In this document: in pieces, positions 36,377 to 45,634 of the stretch
How positions within the stretch are numbered: the stretch's first letter is position 1
Layout: each line of letters begins with the position of its first letter
Assembly: GCA_947306365.1 (NCBI GenBank)
Contig: CAMZGD010000016.1
Location: 1-53,137, forward strand
Reading direction: 5' to 3'
DNA from: an uncultured Bacteroidales bacterium
GTDB lineage: Bacteria > Bacteroidota > Bacteroidia > Bacteroidales > UBA932
DNA length: 53,137 nucleotides
The notes under the pieces: generated by a model
What the model saw: only the letters and a program-made list of their open reading frames with translations
Told to the model about the DNA's origin: nothing
Database searches by the model: none
Made by a program: the position numbers and the translations under genes

Positions 36377-37183
36377 ATGCAGCTGGCCCTCAAGAACCCG
36401 CTCCTGTTCTTCGACATCGAGAGTACGGGACTGAATGTTGCGTCCGACCGCATCGTAGAAATCTCCATCGTCAAGGTCTCGCCCGGTGCGCCCGGCCAGC
36501 CCAACGACGTGGAGGTAAAGACCCGGCGCATCAATCCGACCATCCCCATTCCCGCCGAAGCGCGGGCCATTCACGGCATCAGCGACGAAGACGTGAAGGA
36601 CTGCCCGACTTTCCGGCAGATCGCCAAGTCGCTGGCCCGGCTGATGGAAGGCTGCGACATCGCCGGCTACAACTCCCTGAAGTTCGACATCCCGCTCCTG
36701 GCCGAGGAGTTCGCCCGGGCGAAGAACGAGGGCGTGGACGTGGACTTCGATTTCCGCAAGCGCAAGCTCATCGACGTCCAGAACATCTTCCACAAGAAGG
36801 AACAGCGCACCCTCAAGGCCGCCTACAAGTTCTACTGCGGACAGAACCTCGACAACGCGCACTCCGCCGAGGCCGACACGATGGCCACGTACCGGGTGCT
36901 CGAAGCCCAGCTCGACCGCTACGGCGCCGACGAGGAGGAGCCCCTCCTCAACGACATCGGCTACCTGGCCAAGTATTCGTGCCAGACCCGGTTCGTCGAC
37001 TACGCCGGCCGCATCGTGCTCGACGACAACGACGAGCCCGTCTTCAACTTTGGAAAACACCGGGGCAAGAAGGTGACCGACGTCCTCCGCCGCGAACCCT
37101 CCTACTACAACTGGATGATGGACGGCGACTTCACCCTCGACACCAAGCAGCAGCTCACCCGGATCAAGCTCTCGATGTCATGA
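36377..37183 (+). CDS. DnaQ-like 3'-5' exonuclease with DUF3820 tail
   Basis: A 268-residue DEDDh exonuclease. Metal motifs are FFDIESTGLN (D13, E15), NSLKFDIPLL and AHSAEADTMATY with His and Asp. The C-terminal part, FNFGKHRGKKVTDVLRREP then YYNWMMDGDF, is a DUF3820-type module, giving the arrangement common for Bacteroidota exonucleases next to dnaN. It probably proofreads with or repairs DNA beside the clamp. It starts 12 bases after dnaN. Confidence 0.92.
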   Translation: MQLALKNPLLFFDIESTGLNVASDRIVEISIVKVSPGAPGQPNDVEVKTRRINPTIPIPAEARAIHGISDEDVKDCPTFRQIAKSLARLMEGCDIAGYNSLKFDIPLLAEEFARAKNEGVDVDFDFRKRKLIDVQNIFHKKEQRTLKAAYKFYCGQNLDNAHSAEADTMATYRVLEAQLDRYGADEEEPLLNDIGYLAKYSCQTRFVDYAGRIVLDDNDEPVFNFGKHRGKKVTDVLRREPSYYNWMMDGDFTLDTKQQLTRIKLSMS

Positions 37184-37629
37184 ACATCCACGTCGTCCGA
37201 CCAGACGGAAGCTGGTATTCCCGCCCCGACGTAACGCTCGTACGCGATGCGGACCGCTTCTGCCTGCCTGACGACTGTACCGGCGCCCTCGCCTGCCGCG
37301 CCTGCTGCGTGCGCATCGAAAAATCCGGCAAGGCGGTTCTGCCGCAGTTCGCCGGACGCTATTTTGCGGACGTCGCCGACAGCATCCTGTTCTACGGCGT
37401 ATGCCGGGACGGCGCCGTCACCCCATTCCTCGACAGGGCAACGTGGGTGGACCGCACGTTCCGCAGCGCCGGCACGCTGGACGCCGCCCTGCAGGAACGG
37501 ATCGTCCGGGCGCTCGAAACGGTCAGCCGGCACCTGTCCCTGCGTATCGGCGACTTCCTGATCCTGGAACTGGCCCCACCCGCATCCTGCCGCCGGGGCG
37601 ACACTTTTGATTCAATCGAAATCCTATGA
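37180..37629 (+). CDS. Degenerate, shortened FAH-family protein
   Basis: A 149-residue protein. VRIEKSGKAVLPQFAGRYF (44-62) and LSLRIGDFLILELAPP with RRGDTF (119-143) correspond to the Bacteroidota fumarylacetoacetate-hydrolase-like family (VRINRLGK...FAHRYYD; LKMGDLIFTGTP...GD), which is recalled, not searched. The two Glu ligands expected just before VRI are C39 and A41 here, and the TARDLQ and catalytic Lys region is replaced. The protein is about 50 residues short. It is probably not an active FAH enzyme. The ATG at 37180 overlaps the exonuclease stop (ATGA), so the gene is still translated in line. Confidence 0.6.
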   Translation: MNIHVVRPDGSWYSRPDVTLVRDADRFCLPDDCTGALACRACCVRIEKSGKAVLPQFAGRYFADVADSILFYGVCRDGAVTPFLDRATWVDRTFRSAGTLDAALQERIVRALETVSRHLSLRIGDFLILELAPPASCRRGDTFDSIEIL

Positions 37630-40085
37630 AAGCATTCCTCCAAAAATACGCCGCCTACCTGGCCGCCGCCCTGCTGTTCGTCATCCTGGCATTCGCCTAC
37701 TGCCGTCCCGTCCTGACCGGGAAGGTGCTCCTGTCGGCCGACGACGTCAACGCCCGGTCCGCCGTCCAGGAAAGCATCCGCTACACCCACGAAACCGGCG
37801 GCCACACCTGGTGGAACGGCGCGATGTTCAGCGGAATGCCGAATTACCAGATCGGCGGCGGACAATACCGCTCCGACCAGCTGCTCGGCCCGGTCAAGGA
37901 CTTCCTGCACCGCGGTCCCGCCCATCCCGCCTGGATCCTGATCTTCTATTTCCTCTGCTTCTTCATCCTGCTCAGGAGTTTCGGGGTGGATTCCTGGCTC
38001 TCGATCGTCGGCGCGATCGCCATCGCGCTGTCCTCCTACTTCATCGTCATCATCGCGGCTGGACACGGCGGCAAGACCATCGCCATCTCCTACATCTCGC
38101 TCGTGGCGGCCGGATTCTACCTGATCTTCCGCAAGCGATACGGGCTCGGCGCCATCTTCGTGATGCTGTTCACCGCCGTGGGATTCAGCATCCATCCGCA
38201 GATGGCCTACTACCTGTTCCTGATGATCGGCGTCTTCTACCTCGCGGAACTCTGGATCCACATCCGGGAGAAACGCTGGAAGGACCTCTGCCTGGCAACG
38301 CTGCTGTTCGTCGTGTCGCTCGGCATCGGGCTCGGCACGGGCGCCGGCAACATCTTCGCGAACCGGGAATACACCCGCGAAACGATGCGCGGCGGCCACT
38401 CCGACCTGGTCAAGGCGGGCGAGACCGTCTCCAACACCAAGGGACTCGACATCGATTACGCCACCCAGTGGAGCTACGGCATCGACGAGACCTTCTCCTT
38501 CCTGGTTCCGGGCTTCAAGGGCGGATCGTCCACCCATCCGCTCGGCAAGGATTCCCACACCTGGCAGACCATCGTGAAACTGGGCTTCCCCGCCTCCACG
38601 GCCCGGGATTTCTGCACACGCGCACCGCTCTACTGGGGCGACCAGCCCTTCACGGCGGGCAACATCTACGTGGGGGCCATCGTATGCTTCCTCTTCCTGC
38701 TCGGCTGCCTGATCGTGCGCGGGCCGTACAAGTGGGCGCTGCTGGCCTCGACGATCTTCTCCATCATGCTTGCCTGGGGGCACAATTGCCTCTGGCTCAC
38801 GGAGTTCTTCTTCAAGTATTTCCCGTTGTACAATAAATTCAGGGCGGTGTCCTCCATCCTCATCGTGGCGGAGATCGCCATGCCCCTGCTGGGATTCCTG
38901 GCGGTGAAGGCGGTCCTGGACGGCTCCGTCCCGAAAGCGCGGGTCCGCAGGGGACTCATCCTTTCCGGCGCCATCACGGCCGGTCTCTGCCTGCTGTTCG
39001 CCCTGGCGGGGCGCTCGCTCTTCTCCTTCGTAGGCCCCGGCGACGAAGCGTTCGTCCAGCTGATTCCCGACGCGATGTACCGGGCCATCCTGGACGACCG
39101 CGCCGCACTCCTGGTCCGCGACAGCTGGCGGAGCTTCGCCTTCATCGCCGCGGCTTTCGCGACGCTCTTCCTGTTCAACGAAAAGAAACTCCGGTACCCC
39201 TGGGTCATCGCCCTGCTCGGTGTCCTGGTCATAGCCGACATGTGGCCGGTCGACCGCAGGTACTTCAACGACGATTACTTCCAGTTCCCGAAAAACACCG
39301 GTTCCGCCTTCGAGAAGCTGCCTTACGAAGAGCAGCTGCTCCAGGATCCGGACCCGCATTTCCGCGTACTGAACCTTACCACCAACACATACAACGAAGC
39401 CCGTACCTCCTATTACCTGAAGTCCATCGGCGGCTACCACGCCGCCAAGCTCCGCCGGTACCAGGACCTGATCGACGAGCATCTCTCGCAAGGCAGCATG
39501 CCCGTGATCAGCATGCTCAACGCCAAGTACCTGATCATCCCGGAAGACGGCCAGGCCGTGGCCCGGCTGAATCCCCAGGCACTGGGCAACGCCTGGTTCG
39601 TGGGGCGGCTCCACGTAGTGGATGACGCGCAGGCGGAGAGCGACGCCCTGGAGACCCTCGACCTGACGACCGAAGCCGTGCTGGACCGCCAGTTCGCCGA
39701 AAAGGTATCCGACCTGGAGCCGGGCATCGCACCGGACGCCGCCGTGAAGCTGACGGCCTACACGCCGAAGCAGATCGACTATGAAGCCACCACGTCCACG
39801 CCGGGCGTCATCGTCTTTTCCGAGATCTACTATCCGTACGGATGGAAGGCGTCGATCGACGGGAAGCCGGTGGACCACTACCGCGTAAACTACCTGCTCC
39901 GCGGCCTTGACGTGCCGGCCGGAAGCCACCATATCACCTTCCTTTTCGACCCCGACAGCGTCCGCAAGGGCGATGCGATCGCCCTGTGCTGCATCGGCGT
40001 GATGTACCTCGCCATCCTGGCCATCGCCGCAGCGGCGGTCGTCAGGCTGGTCAAGAACCGGAAAAATGCCACAGCCCCGCATTAA
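37626..40085 (+). CDS. YfhO-family multi-pass membrane protein
   Basis: An 819-residue protein with an N-terminal helix, a large extracytoplasmic loop, about eleven further helices between about 95 and 545, and a C-terminal periplasmic beta domain (about 560-790, YYPYGWKASIDGKPVDHYRVN). This matches the YfhO family, GT-C-like membrane proteins linked to polymer glycosylation in Gram-positives. The GT-C-like Asp in VLLSADDVNAR is near the start of the first loop. It overlaps the previous stop (ATGA) and the next gene by 20 bases. Confidence 0.85.
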   Translation: MKAFLQKYAAYLAAALLFVILAFAYCRPVLTGKVLLSADDVNARSAVQESIRYTHETGGHTWWNGAMFSGMPNYQIGGGQYRSDQLLGPVKDFLHRGPAHPAWILIFYFLCFFILLRSFGVDSWLSIVGAIAIALSSYFIVIIAAGHGGKTIAISYISLVAAGFYLIFRKRYGLGAIFVMLFTAVGFSIHPQMAYYLFLMIGVFYLAELWIHIREKRWKDLCLATLLFVVSLGIGLGTGAGNIFANREYTRETMRGGHSDLVKAGETVSNTKGLDIDYATQWSYGIDETFSFLVPGFKGGSSTHPLGKDSHTWQTIVKLGFPASTARDFCTRAPLYWGDQPFTAGNIYVGAIVCFLFLLGCLIVRGPYKWALLASTIFSIMLAWGHNCLWLTEFFFKYFPLYNKFRAVSSILIVAEIAMPLLGFLAVKAVLDGSVPKARVRRGLILSGAITAGLCLLFALAGRSLFSFVGPGDEAFVQLIPDAMYRAILDDRAALLVRDSWRSFAFIAAAFATLFLFNEKKLRYPWVIALLGVLVIADMWPVDRRYFNDDYFQFPKNTGSAFEKLPYEEQLLQDPDPHFRVLNLTTNTYNEARTSYYLKSIGGYHAAKLRRYQDLIDEHLSQGSMPVISMLNAKYLIIPEDGQAVARLNPQALGNAWFVGRLHVVDDAQAESDALETLDLTTEAVLDRQFAEKVSDLEPGIAPDAAVKLTAYTPKQIDYEATTSTPGVIVFSEIYYPYGWKASIDGKPVDHYRVNYLLRGLDVPAGSHHITFLFDPDSVRKGDAIALCCIGVMYLAILAIAAAAVVRLVKNRKNATAPH

Positions 40086-40878
40086 GATCTACACGCGCTC
40101 CTTCGACCTGAAGCTCTACCGCCTGTCCAAAGGCCTTTACGAAGGCCTCCGGGATGCGGACGGGAACCCGATTCCCTGCGTCCGCCTGACCGACCAGCGG
40201 GCGGACGGCTACTTCTATACGATGCTGCGCGACCGGGAATGCGACATTGCCGTCAACATCGACGAAGACGCCTTCCTCATCGACACCCGGGCCCTGCTCG
40301 ACCTGGTCCGTGTCCTGCGGACGGGCGGCTATGCCAACATCGGCTGCTCCGACGGAGACCCCGCCACGACCGGGCGCGACCGCGTGGTGACCAACCCGTT
40401 CTTCAACATCCTCGACCTGGCGCTGATCCGTACGCGATTCGACCACAGCCAGCTCAGGCCGCAGCTCGAAGACGCCGAGCCCTACTATCCCTTCTTCCGC
40501 TGGATGGCGGCCACCTTCCCTACGCTCTACCTGAAGGCGGAACGCCATCGCGACGGCACCACGACCATAGCCCTCGACCCGGAAGGACGGACCTTGTGCC
40601 TCCACACCTGGTTCTCGCGCTTCTATTCGATGCCGTCCTGGATCGTACGGCGGATCGAGCCGTCGCAGGGAATGCAGCGGGCGCGCATCGACGCCGTCAT
40701 CCGCGAAGCCTACGCGCTCCGCGGCCTGCCCGTACCGTCCTTCGGCCCGGCCGACCGGCTGGCGTTCGCCGGCAACAAGGTCGTCCGCTGGATCGTGAAA
40801 GTGCCGCAACGGATGCTGCGGTGGCCCTATAAACTGAAACGCCGGCTTGCCCGGAAAAAACTGCACCGCGATGGCTGA
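40066..40878 (+). CDS. Putative GT-A-like glycosyltransferase (uncharacterised family)
   Basis: A 270-residue protein with IKIYTRSFDLKLYRLSKGL at the start and DIAVNIDEDAFLIDTRALLDLV near residue 60-80, where IDEDAF resembles a DxD sugar-nucleotide/metal site. VVTNPFFNILDLALI and a basic C-terminus (KLKRRLARKKLHRDG) follow. I recall similar unnamed proteins near polysaccharide glycosyltransferases in Bacteroides. No family number can be assigned. Its start lies inside the YfhO gene end. Confidence 0.6.
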   Translation: MPQPRIKIYTRSFDLKLYRLSKGLYEGLRDADGNPIPCVRLTDQRADGYFYTMLRDRECDIAVNIDEDAFLIDTRALLDLVRVLRTGGYANIGCSDGDPATTGRDRVVTNPFFNILDLALIRTRFDHSQLRPQLEDAEPYYPFFRWMAATFPTLYLKAERHRDGTTTIALDPEGRTLCLHTWFSRFYSMPSWIVRRIEPSQGMQRARIDAVIREAYALRGLPVPSFGPADRLAFAGNKVVRWIVKVPQRMLRWPYKLKRRLARKKLHRDG

Positions 40879-41695
40879 CGTATCCCTCATCATTCCGGTG
40901 TACGGCGCCCGCGACACGATCGCCGCCTGCCTCGACTCCGTGATCGCCCAGACCCTCGACAGCATCGAGGTCGTGCTGGTGGACGACCACGGTCCGGACG
41001 ACAGCCTGGCCTTGGCCCGTGCACACCTGGCGGCCTATGCCGGACCCAAGGTGTTCCGTTTCACGGAGACGCTGGCCAATGCCGGTCCCGGCACCGCCCG
41101 CAACAAGGGCCTTGAAACCGCCACCGGCGAATACGTGGCCTTCCTGGACAGCGACGACCGGCTGGAACCGGACTTCTGCGCACGGCTGTATGCCTCCGCT
41201 TCGGCCGCCCGGGCCGACCTGGCCTGCTGCGACGCGCTTCGCCACGAAGGAGACCGGACCCGCCGGCTGTGCAATCCCGTCTTTCCGGACGGCGCCCTCG
41301 ACGAGCGGACCCGCCGCCGTGTGCTGCGCGAGCTGGTCACCTATCTGTGGACGTACCTCTTCCGGCGGGCGTTCCTGCTGGAAAACCAGATCCGGTTCCC
41401 CGCCTCCCGCAGCGCCGAAGACACCTGCCTGGTCTGCTGCTGCTGGCTCTCCGCCGGCCGGGTCGCCCGCGTGCAGGCCCCGCTCTATCACTATGAAGTC
41501 GCCCCCCAGTCGCTCAGCGGTCGCCGCGACCCGGACCGGTGGCGACAGCGCCTGGCCAGTCTCCGCAGCTTCGAACGCTATGCGCGCAGCAGCGGACGTT
41601 ACCGTGGCCGCCGCTGCCTCGTCCGCCGGCTGGTGATCCGGAAAGGCTGGCTGCTCGCCGCCCGGGACTATCTCTCCAACAATCTGTTCAAGTAA
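40871..41695 (+). CDS. Family 2 glycosyltransferase
   Basis: A 274-residue GT2 enzyme: VSLIIPVYGARDTIAACLDS, VLVDDHGPDDSL, GPGTARNKGLE and FLDSDDRLEPDF (DxD). It has no membrane helix. The ATG at 40871 (MADVSLII) overlaps the previous stop by 8 bases; an earlier in-frame ATG inside the neighbour is less likely. It probably adds one sugar in glycan-repeat assembly. Confidence 0.9.
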   Translation: MADVSLIIPVYGARDTIAACLDSVIAQTLDSIEVVLVDDHGPDDSLALARAHLAAYAGPKVFRFTETLANAGPGTARNKGLETATGEYVAFLDSDDRLEPDFCARLYASASAARADLACCDALRHEGDRTRRLCNPVFPDGALDERTRRRVLRELVTYLWTYLFRRAFLLENQIRFPASRSAEDTCLVCCCWLSAGRVARVQAPLYHYEVAPQSLSGRRDPDRWRQRLASLRSFERYARSSGRYRGRRCLVRRLVIRKGWLLAARDYLSNNLFK

Positions 41696-41699
41696 TGTC

Positions 41700-42671
41700 A
41701 TGGGAAAACTGATCAAAGTCGCCTTCGTTGATTTCGAGCCGGGATTCGTTCCGGAAAAAAGCCTGCTCTACCGGACCCTGCTCCAGAAATATTCGGTCGA
41801 ACTGAGCAAGGAGCCGGACTATGTCTTCTATTCGAACTACGGGGAGCGCCACCTGCGCTACGACTGCATCCGGATCTTCTATACCCGGGAGAACATCGCC
41901 CCCGACTTCAATTTCTGCGACTATGCCATCGGCTTCGACTACCTGACGCTCGGCGACCGCTACTTCCGCTTCCCCGCCTACTACCTGGACCGGGAGGACT
42001 TCGGGCTGATGAACGACAAGACCTATTTCACGTCCGGCGACATCCGGAGCAAGGGCGGGTTCTGCGGCTTCTATTACGGGCTGGAGGACGAGACGCCCGA
42101 GCGCGACCTCTTCTTCGAACGGCTTTCCGAATACCGCCCCGTGGACGCGGGCGGCCACCTGCACAACAACCTGGAAGGCGTCGTCACCGAACGGCAGCAG
42201 TTCCTGTCCAACTACAAGTTCGCCGTCGCGTTCGAGGAATGCAGCCATCCGGGCTACACCTCTGACGTGCTGATGCAGGCTTTCGCGGCCCAGACCATTC
42301 CGATCTACTGGGGCAATCCCTTCATCGGACGGGAATTCAACACCCAGTCGTTCGTCAACTGCCACGATTTCCGTTCCTGGAGCGAGGTGATCGACGCCGT
42401 ACGGCGCATCGACCAGAACGACGAACTCTACCTGAAAATGATGCGGACGCCCGCCCTCACGGGACCGGAGCGGGACATCGACCGGATGGAGGAAAACCTC
42501 CAGGCCTTCCTCTACGGCATCTTCGACCGGCCGCTCGAGCAGGCCCGGCGCACCAGCCGGTCCGCGGCGCGCATCCACTTCGAGAAACGCGCCCGCCTGA
42601 AGGAAATCCTCTACCGGATCTCCCCGCAGGGAATCTGGGACTCCCTCCGCCAAACCGGGATCGTGCGATGA
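41700..42671 (+). CDS. GT10 alpha-1,3/1,4-fucosyltransferase-like protein
   Basis: A 323-residue glycosyltransferase of the family 10 kind: RIFYTRENIAPDFNFCDYAIG, YKFAVAFEECSHPGYTSDVL, and QTIPIYWGNPFIGREFN. These are the acceptor- and GDP-fucose-binding motifs of bacterial alpha-1,3-fucosyltransferases. FEEC replaces the commoner FEN. It lacks heptad repeats at the C-terminus. No GDP-fucose synthesis gene lies in the window. It overlaps the next gene as ATGA. Confidence 0.87.
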   Translation: MGKLIKVAFVDFEPGFVPEKSLLYRTLLQKYSVELSKEPDYVFYSNYGERHLRYDCIRIFYTRENIAPDFNFCDYAIGFDYLTLGDRYFRFPAYYLDREDFGLMNDKTYFTSGDIRSKGGFCGFYYGLEDETPERDLFFERLSEYRPVDAGGHLHNNLEGVVTERQQFLSNYKFAVAFEECSHPGYTSDVLMQAFAAQTIPIYWGNPFIGREFNTQSFVNCHDFRSWSEVIDAVRRIDQNDELYLKMMRTPALTGPERDIDRMEENLQAFLYGIFDRPLEQARRTSRSAARIHFEKRARLKEILYRISPQGIWDSLRQTGIVR

Positions 42672-43459
42672 ACCTGCCGAAGATATCCGTCGTAACCGTC
42701 ACGTTCAACGCCGTGGACGTGATTGAGAAGACCCTGCTGTCCGTCCTCGGACAGCGCTATGAAAACCTTGAATACCTGATTATCGACGGAGCCAGCAGCG
42801 ACGGTACGATGGCCGTCGTGGACCGGTACCGCGACCGGATCGACTACATCTCCAGCGAGCCCGACCGGGGCCTCTACGATGCGATGAACAAGGGAGCGGC
42901 GGCCGCGACCGGCGACTATGTCATCATGATGAACGCCGACGACGTATTTGCCGACGACCGCGTCGTCGCCGACGTGGCGGCCTTCCTCGGCGAACATCCC
43001 GACTGCGATGTCGTGTTCGGCGACACCGAAGAACTGTGGGAATACGGCCCGGTCGTGCGCAGGCCCGAACAGGCCTACCGGAACCACAAGATGTGCATCT
43101 CGCCGCAAGCCGCGTTCACCCGGACGGAACTGATGCGGCTCCATCCCTTCAACCTGCAGTACCGCTACGCGGCCGATTTCGAGCAGTTTTCCACGTTCTA
43201 CCTGGCCGGAAAGGTCTTCCTGCGCATCGACCGCCTCATCGCCCGCGTGGAGAAGCGCGGCGGCGTCACACGCGAGAACCACCTGGCCTCCGCCCGCGAG
43301 ATCTATTCCATCATCGAATCGCAGGGCTTCGACGTCCGCCGCGAAAAACGCCGGATTCTCCGGCATATCCGGATGGTGGACACGTTCAAGCGCCTCACAC
43401 CGGGCTGGATCGCCAATCCGGTCCTGCGGCTGGTCGCCAGGTATTACAAGCCGCTGTAG
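42668..43459 (+). CDS. Family 2 glycosyltransferase (WcaA-like)
   Basis: A 263-residue GT2 enzyme: ISVVTVTFNAVDVIEKTLLS, YLIIDGASSDGTMAVVDRY, SEPDRGLYDAMNKGA and MMNADDVF (DxD). This DRGxYDAMNKG pattern is typical of colanic-acid-type transferases. It is the last plus-strand gene here and faces a minus-strand glycosyltransferase 10 bases away, without a visible terminator between them. Confidence 0.92.
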   Translation: MNLPKISVVTVTFNAVDVIEKTLLSVLGQRYENLEYLIIDGASSDGTMAVVDRYRDRIDYISSEPDRGLYDAMNKGAAAATGDYVIMMNADDVFADDRVVADVAAFLGEHPDCDVVFGDTEELWEYGPVVRRPEQAYRNHKMCISPQAAFTRTELMRLHPFNLQYRYAADFEQFSTFYLAGKVFLRIDRLIARVEKRGGVTRENHLASAREIYSIIESQGFDVRREKRRILRHIRMVDTFKRLTPGWIANPVLRLVARYYKPL

Positions 43460-43469
43460 CGGCTGCCGT

Positions 43470-44534
43470 TCAATCGGTTATCCGGAAGAGATTCCTGCGG
43501 CGCTGCAGTTTCTGCGGCACCTCCACCCAGAAGAAATGCTTCAGGCCGTGCGGCGCGCACAGGCGCCGGAAGAGCGACCGTACCCGTCCGCCCGCCGACG
43601 GTCGGTCCTTCGTGAAAGCGGGATGCGACGTGAGGAGGATTTCCTTTCCCGTCTTTTCCTGCACCTGCCGCTTGTACCGTTCCAGGGCTTGCAGGTAATC
43701 CGAATAGAGCGGAACGACGAAACGGTCGTCGATGCCCCAGTAATAGTACACGCTGATGTCCGCCAGGTTCCGGTTGACGTATTTCAGTCCGGCGAAATGG
43801 AAAAAGACCAGCTCGGTTTCCCGGCCCCCGACCCGCAGGCGATAGCCGCCTGAAACCGGATCGTGCGAGACAAGCCGGTACTGCGGAAGGTTCCAGGGCG
43901 CCACCCCGGCGCCGGGATGCGCCGTCTCCAGCACGAACCCGTAGGTATCCACCCAGTCGTCCAGATAGCGCTGGTCGCCGAACGAGCCGCCGTCCATATC
44001 GGCGGAACAGCTTTCCAGGCATTGGTCCACCCAGTGCCGCAACACGCCACGCGCCGCGTCGTCGTTCCGGAACAGATTGAATTCCACGCAGAACCGGCCC
44101 GCAGACGCCTCGCGTTCCTTTTCGAACCGGCAGAACCGGTGTCCGGTCAGGAGCACCGACCCGCCGCGCCGTTCCAATTCGTCGAACAGCACGCCCGGAT
44201 CCGCGTAGAAAGCCATGTCGGCGTCGATATAGGCGCAGCAGGGCTCCCCGTACCGGTCCAGGACGTATTCGATCAGCGCGGCCGAACACGTCCAGCAGTA
44301 TTCGCCGAACGAACGGTTCCCCTTCGCTTCCCGGAGTGCATCGTTCTCAAAGTCGGACAACCGGATCGGGACCATTCTGTCATACCCGCAGTCCTGCAGG
44401 TACGAATGGCACTCGTCGTCCATCGCGAGGGTGTAAAGCACGAAATCGCCGGCAACCCTTTCCAGGGATTCGTACAGCACCAGACCCTTGTCCAGATAGG
44501 AAAAGCCGAAGAGCGTGCAGAGAACCTTCTTCAT
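43470..44534 (-). CDS. GT8-like glycosyltransferase
   Basis: A 354-residue protein. VLCTLFGFSYLDKGLVLYES at the start, CCAYIDADMAFYADP with the DxD motif, FGDQRYLDDWVDTYG and FFHFAGLKYV point to a GT8/GT32-like nucleotide-sugar transferase. It has no membrane helix. The ATG at 44534 overlaps the aminotransferase stop (ATGA); the longer frame upstream is Arg/Gly-rich and lies inside that gene. It is the last gene of the minus-strand polysaccharide operon. Confidence 0.8.
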   Translation of the reverse strand: MKKVLCTLFGFSYLDKGLVLYESLERVAGDFVLYTLAMDDECHSYLQDCGYDRMVPIRLSDFENDALREAKGNRSFGEYCWTCSAALIEYVLDRYGEPCCAYIDADMAFYADPGVLFDELERRGGSVLLTGHRFCRFEKEREASAGRFCVEFNLFRNDDAARGVLRHWVDQCLESCSADMDGGSFGDQRYLDDWVDTYGFVLETAHPGAGVAPWNLPQYRLVSHDPVSGGYRLRVGGRETELVFFHFAGLKYVNRNLADISVYYYWGIDDRFVVPLYSDYLQALERYKRQVQEKTGKEILLTSHPAFTKDRPSAGGRVRSLFRRLCAPHGLKHFFWVEVPQKLQRRRNLFRITD

Positions 44535-45634
44535 CGCCCGAACCGGTTGAGGGCATCGATGACCGTCTCCACGTCCGCGTCCGTCATCGCCGGTCCGATG
44601 GGCAGCGAAAGCTCCTGCGCGTGAATCTTCTCGGTCACGGGAAGCGAACGGCCGTTCCACGCCCGGTAACAGGCCTGTTTATGCGGCGGAATCGGATAAT
44701 GGATCAGCGTCTGGATGCCGTTTTCCTGCAGGAACTGCTGCAACCGGTCCCGCTCCTCTGCAAGGACCGGGAAAAGATGGAACACGTTCTGTTCATCCGG
44801 CAAGACGGCAGGCCAGTGGATCCGGGGATTCCGGATCTGGCTGTAATACATCCGGGCAATGGCCCTGCGGCGCTCGTTTTCGGCATCCAGGTACTTCAGC
44901 TTGACACCCAGGACGGCCGCCTGGATTTCATCGAGCCGGCTGTTGCGGCCGCAGTAGTCGAACACATATTTCCGCGAAGAGCCGTAGTTGGCGATGGCCC
45001 GCACGGCAGCGGCCAGCGCGTCATCGTCCGTGGTCACGGCGCCCGCATCGCCCAACGCGCCCAGGTTCTTGCCGGGATAGAAGCTGTGGCCGGCCGCAAA
45101 TCCCAGGCTGCCCGTGCGGCGGCCGTTCCAACGGCATCCGTGCGCCTGGGCATTGTCTTCCACCAGCAGCAGGTTGTATTTCCGGCACAGGTCGCCGATC
45201 TTTTCGGAATAGGCGCACCGCCCGTACAGATGGACGATCATCAGGGAACGCGTACGGTTCGTAATATGGGATTCGATCCGGTCGGGATCGATCTCCAGCA
45301 TATCTTCCCGCGGCTCGACCAGCACGGGGACCAGGCCGTTCTGGGTAATGGCCAGAATGGAGGCGATATAGGTATTGGCCGGAACGATCACTTCGTCGCC
45401 CGGCTTCATCCGGCCGAGCTCCAGGCAGGCCTGGTAGATGCAGGCCAGGGCGTCCAGCCCGTTGGCGCAGCCCACGGCATGCTTCGTCCCGATATAGGAT
45501 GCGTATGCCCGTTCAAACTGGCCCACGCGCTCGCCGAGCAGGTACCAGCCGGAATCGACGGCCGAGCGGACCGCCTCTTGGATCTCATCCCGGTGCAACG
45601 CCGTGACCGCTTTCAGGTCCAGGAACTTAACCAT
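44531..45634 (-). CDS. DegT/DnrJ-type sugar aminotransferase (FdtB/QdtB-like)
   Basis: A 367-residue PLP enzyme. The PLP lysine is K189 in SFYPGKNLGALGDAG, and the cofactor-binding Asp/Gln region is VEDNAQAHG (158-166). It transfers an amino group to a 3-keto-6-deoxyhexose bound to dTDP. Two sugar 3,4-ketoisomerases directly upstream indicate dTDP-3-amino-3,6-dideoxy-galactose or -glucose. No N-acetyltransferase gene of the FdtC/QdtC kind is present in the window. Confidence 0.9.
   Translation of the reverse strand: MVKFLDLKAVTALHRDEIQEAVRSAVDSGWYLLGERVGQFERAYASYIGTKHAVGCANGLDALACIYQACLELGRMKPGDEVIVPANTYIASILAITQNGLVPVLVEPREDMLEIDPDRIESHITNRTRSLMIVHLYGRCAYSEKIGDLCRKYNLLLVEDNAQAHGCRWNGRRTGSLGFAAGHSFYPGKNLGALGDAGAVTTDDDALAAAVRAIANYGSSRKYVFDYCGRNSRLDEIQAAVLGVKLKYLDAENERRRAIARMYYSQIRNPRIHWPAVLPDEQNVFHLFPVLAEERDRLQQFLQENGIQTLIHYPIPPHKQACYRAWNGRSLPVTEKIHAQELSLPIGPAMTDADVETVIDALNRFGR

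Noticed and set aside
35252..40082. Long minus-strand frames (602 and 896 codons) opposite dnaN, the exonuclease and the YfhO gene
   Set aside because: Rich in Asp, Val, Gly and His with no domain or hydrophobic pattern, and lying opposite well-supported genes.
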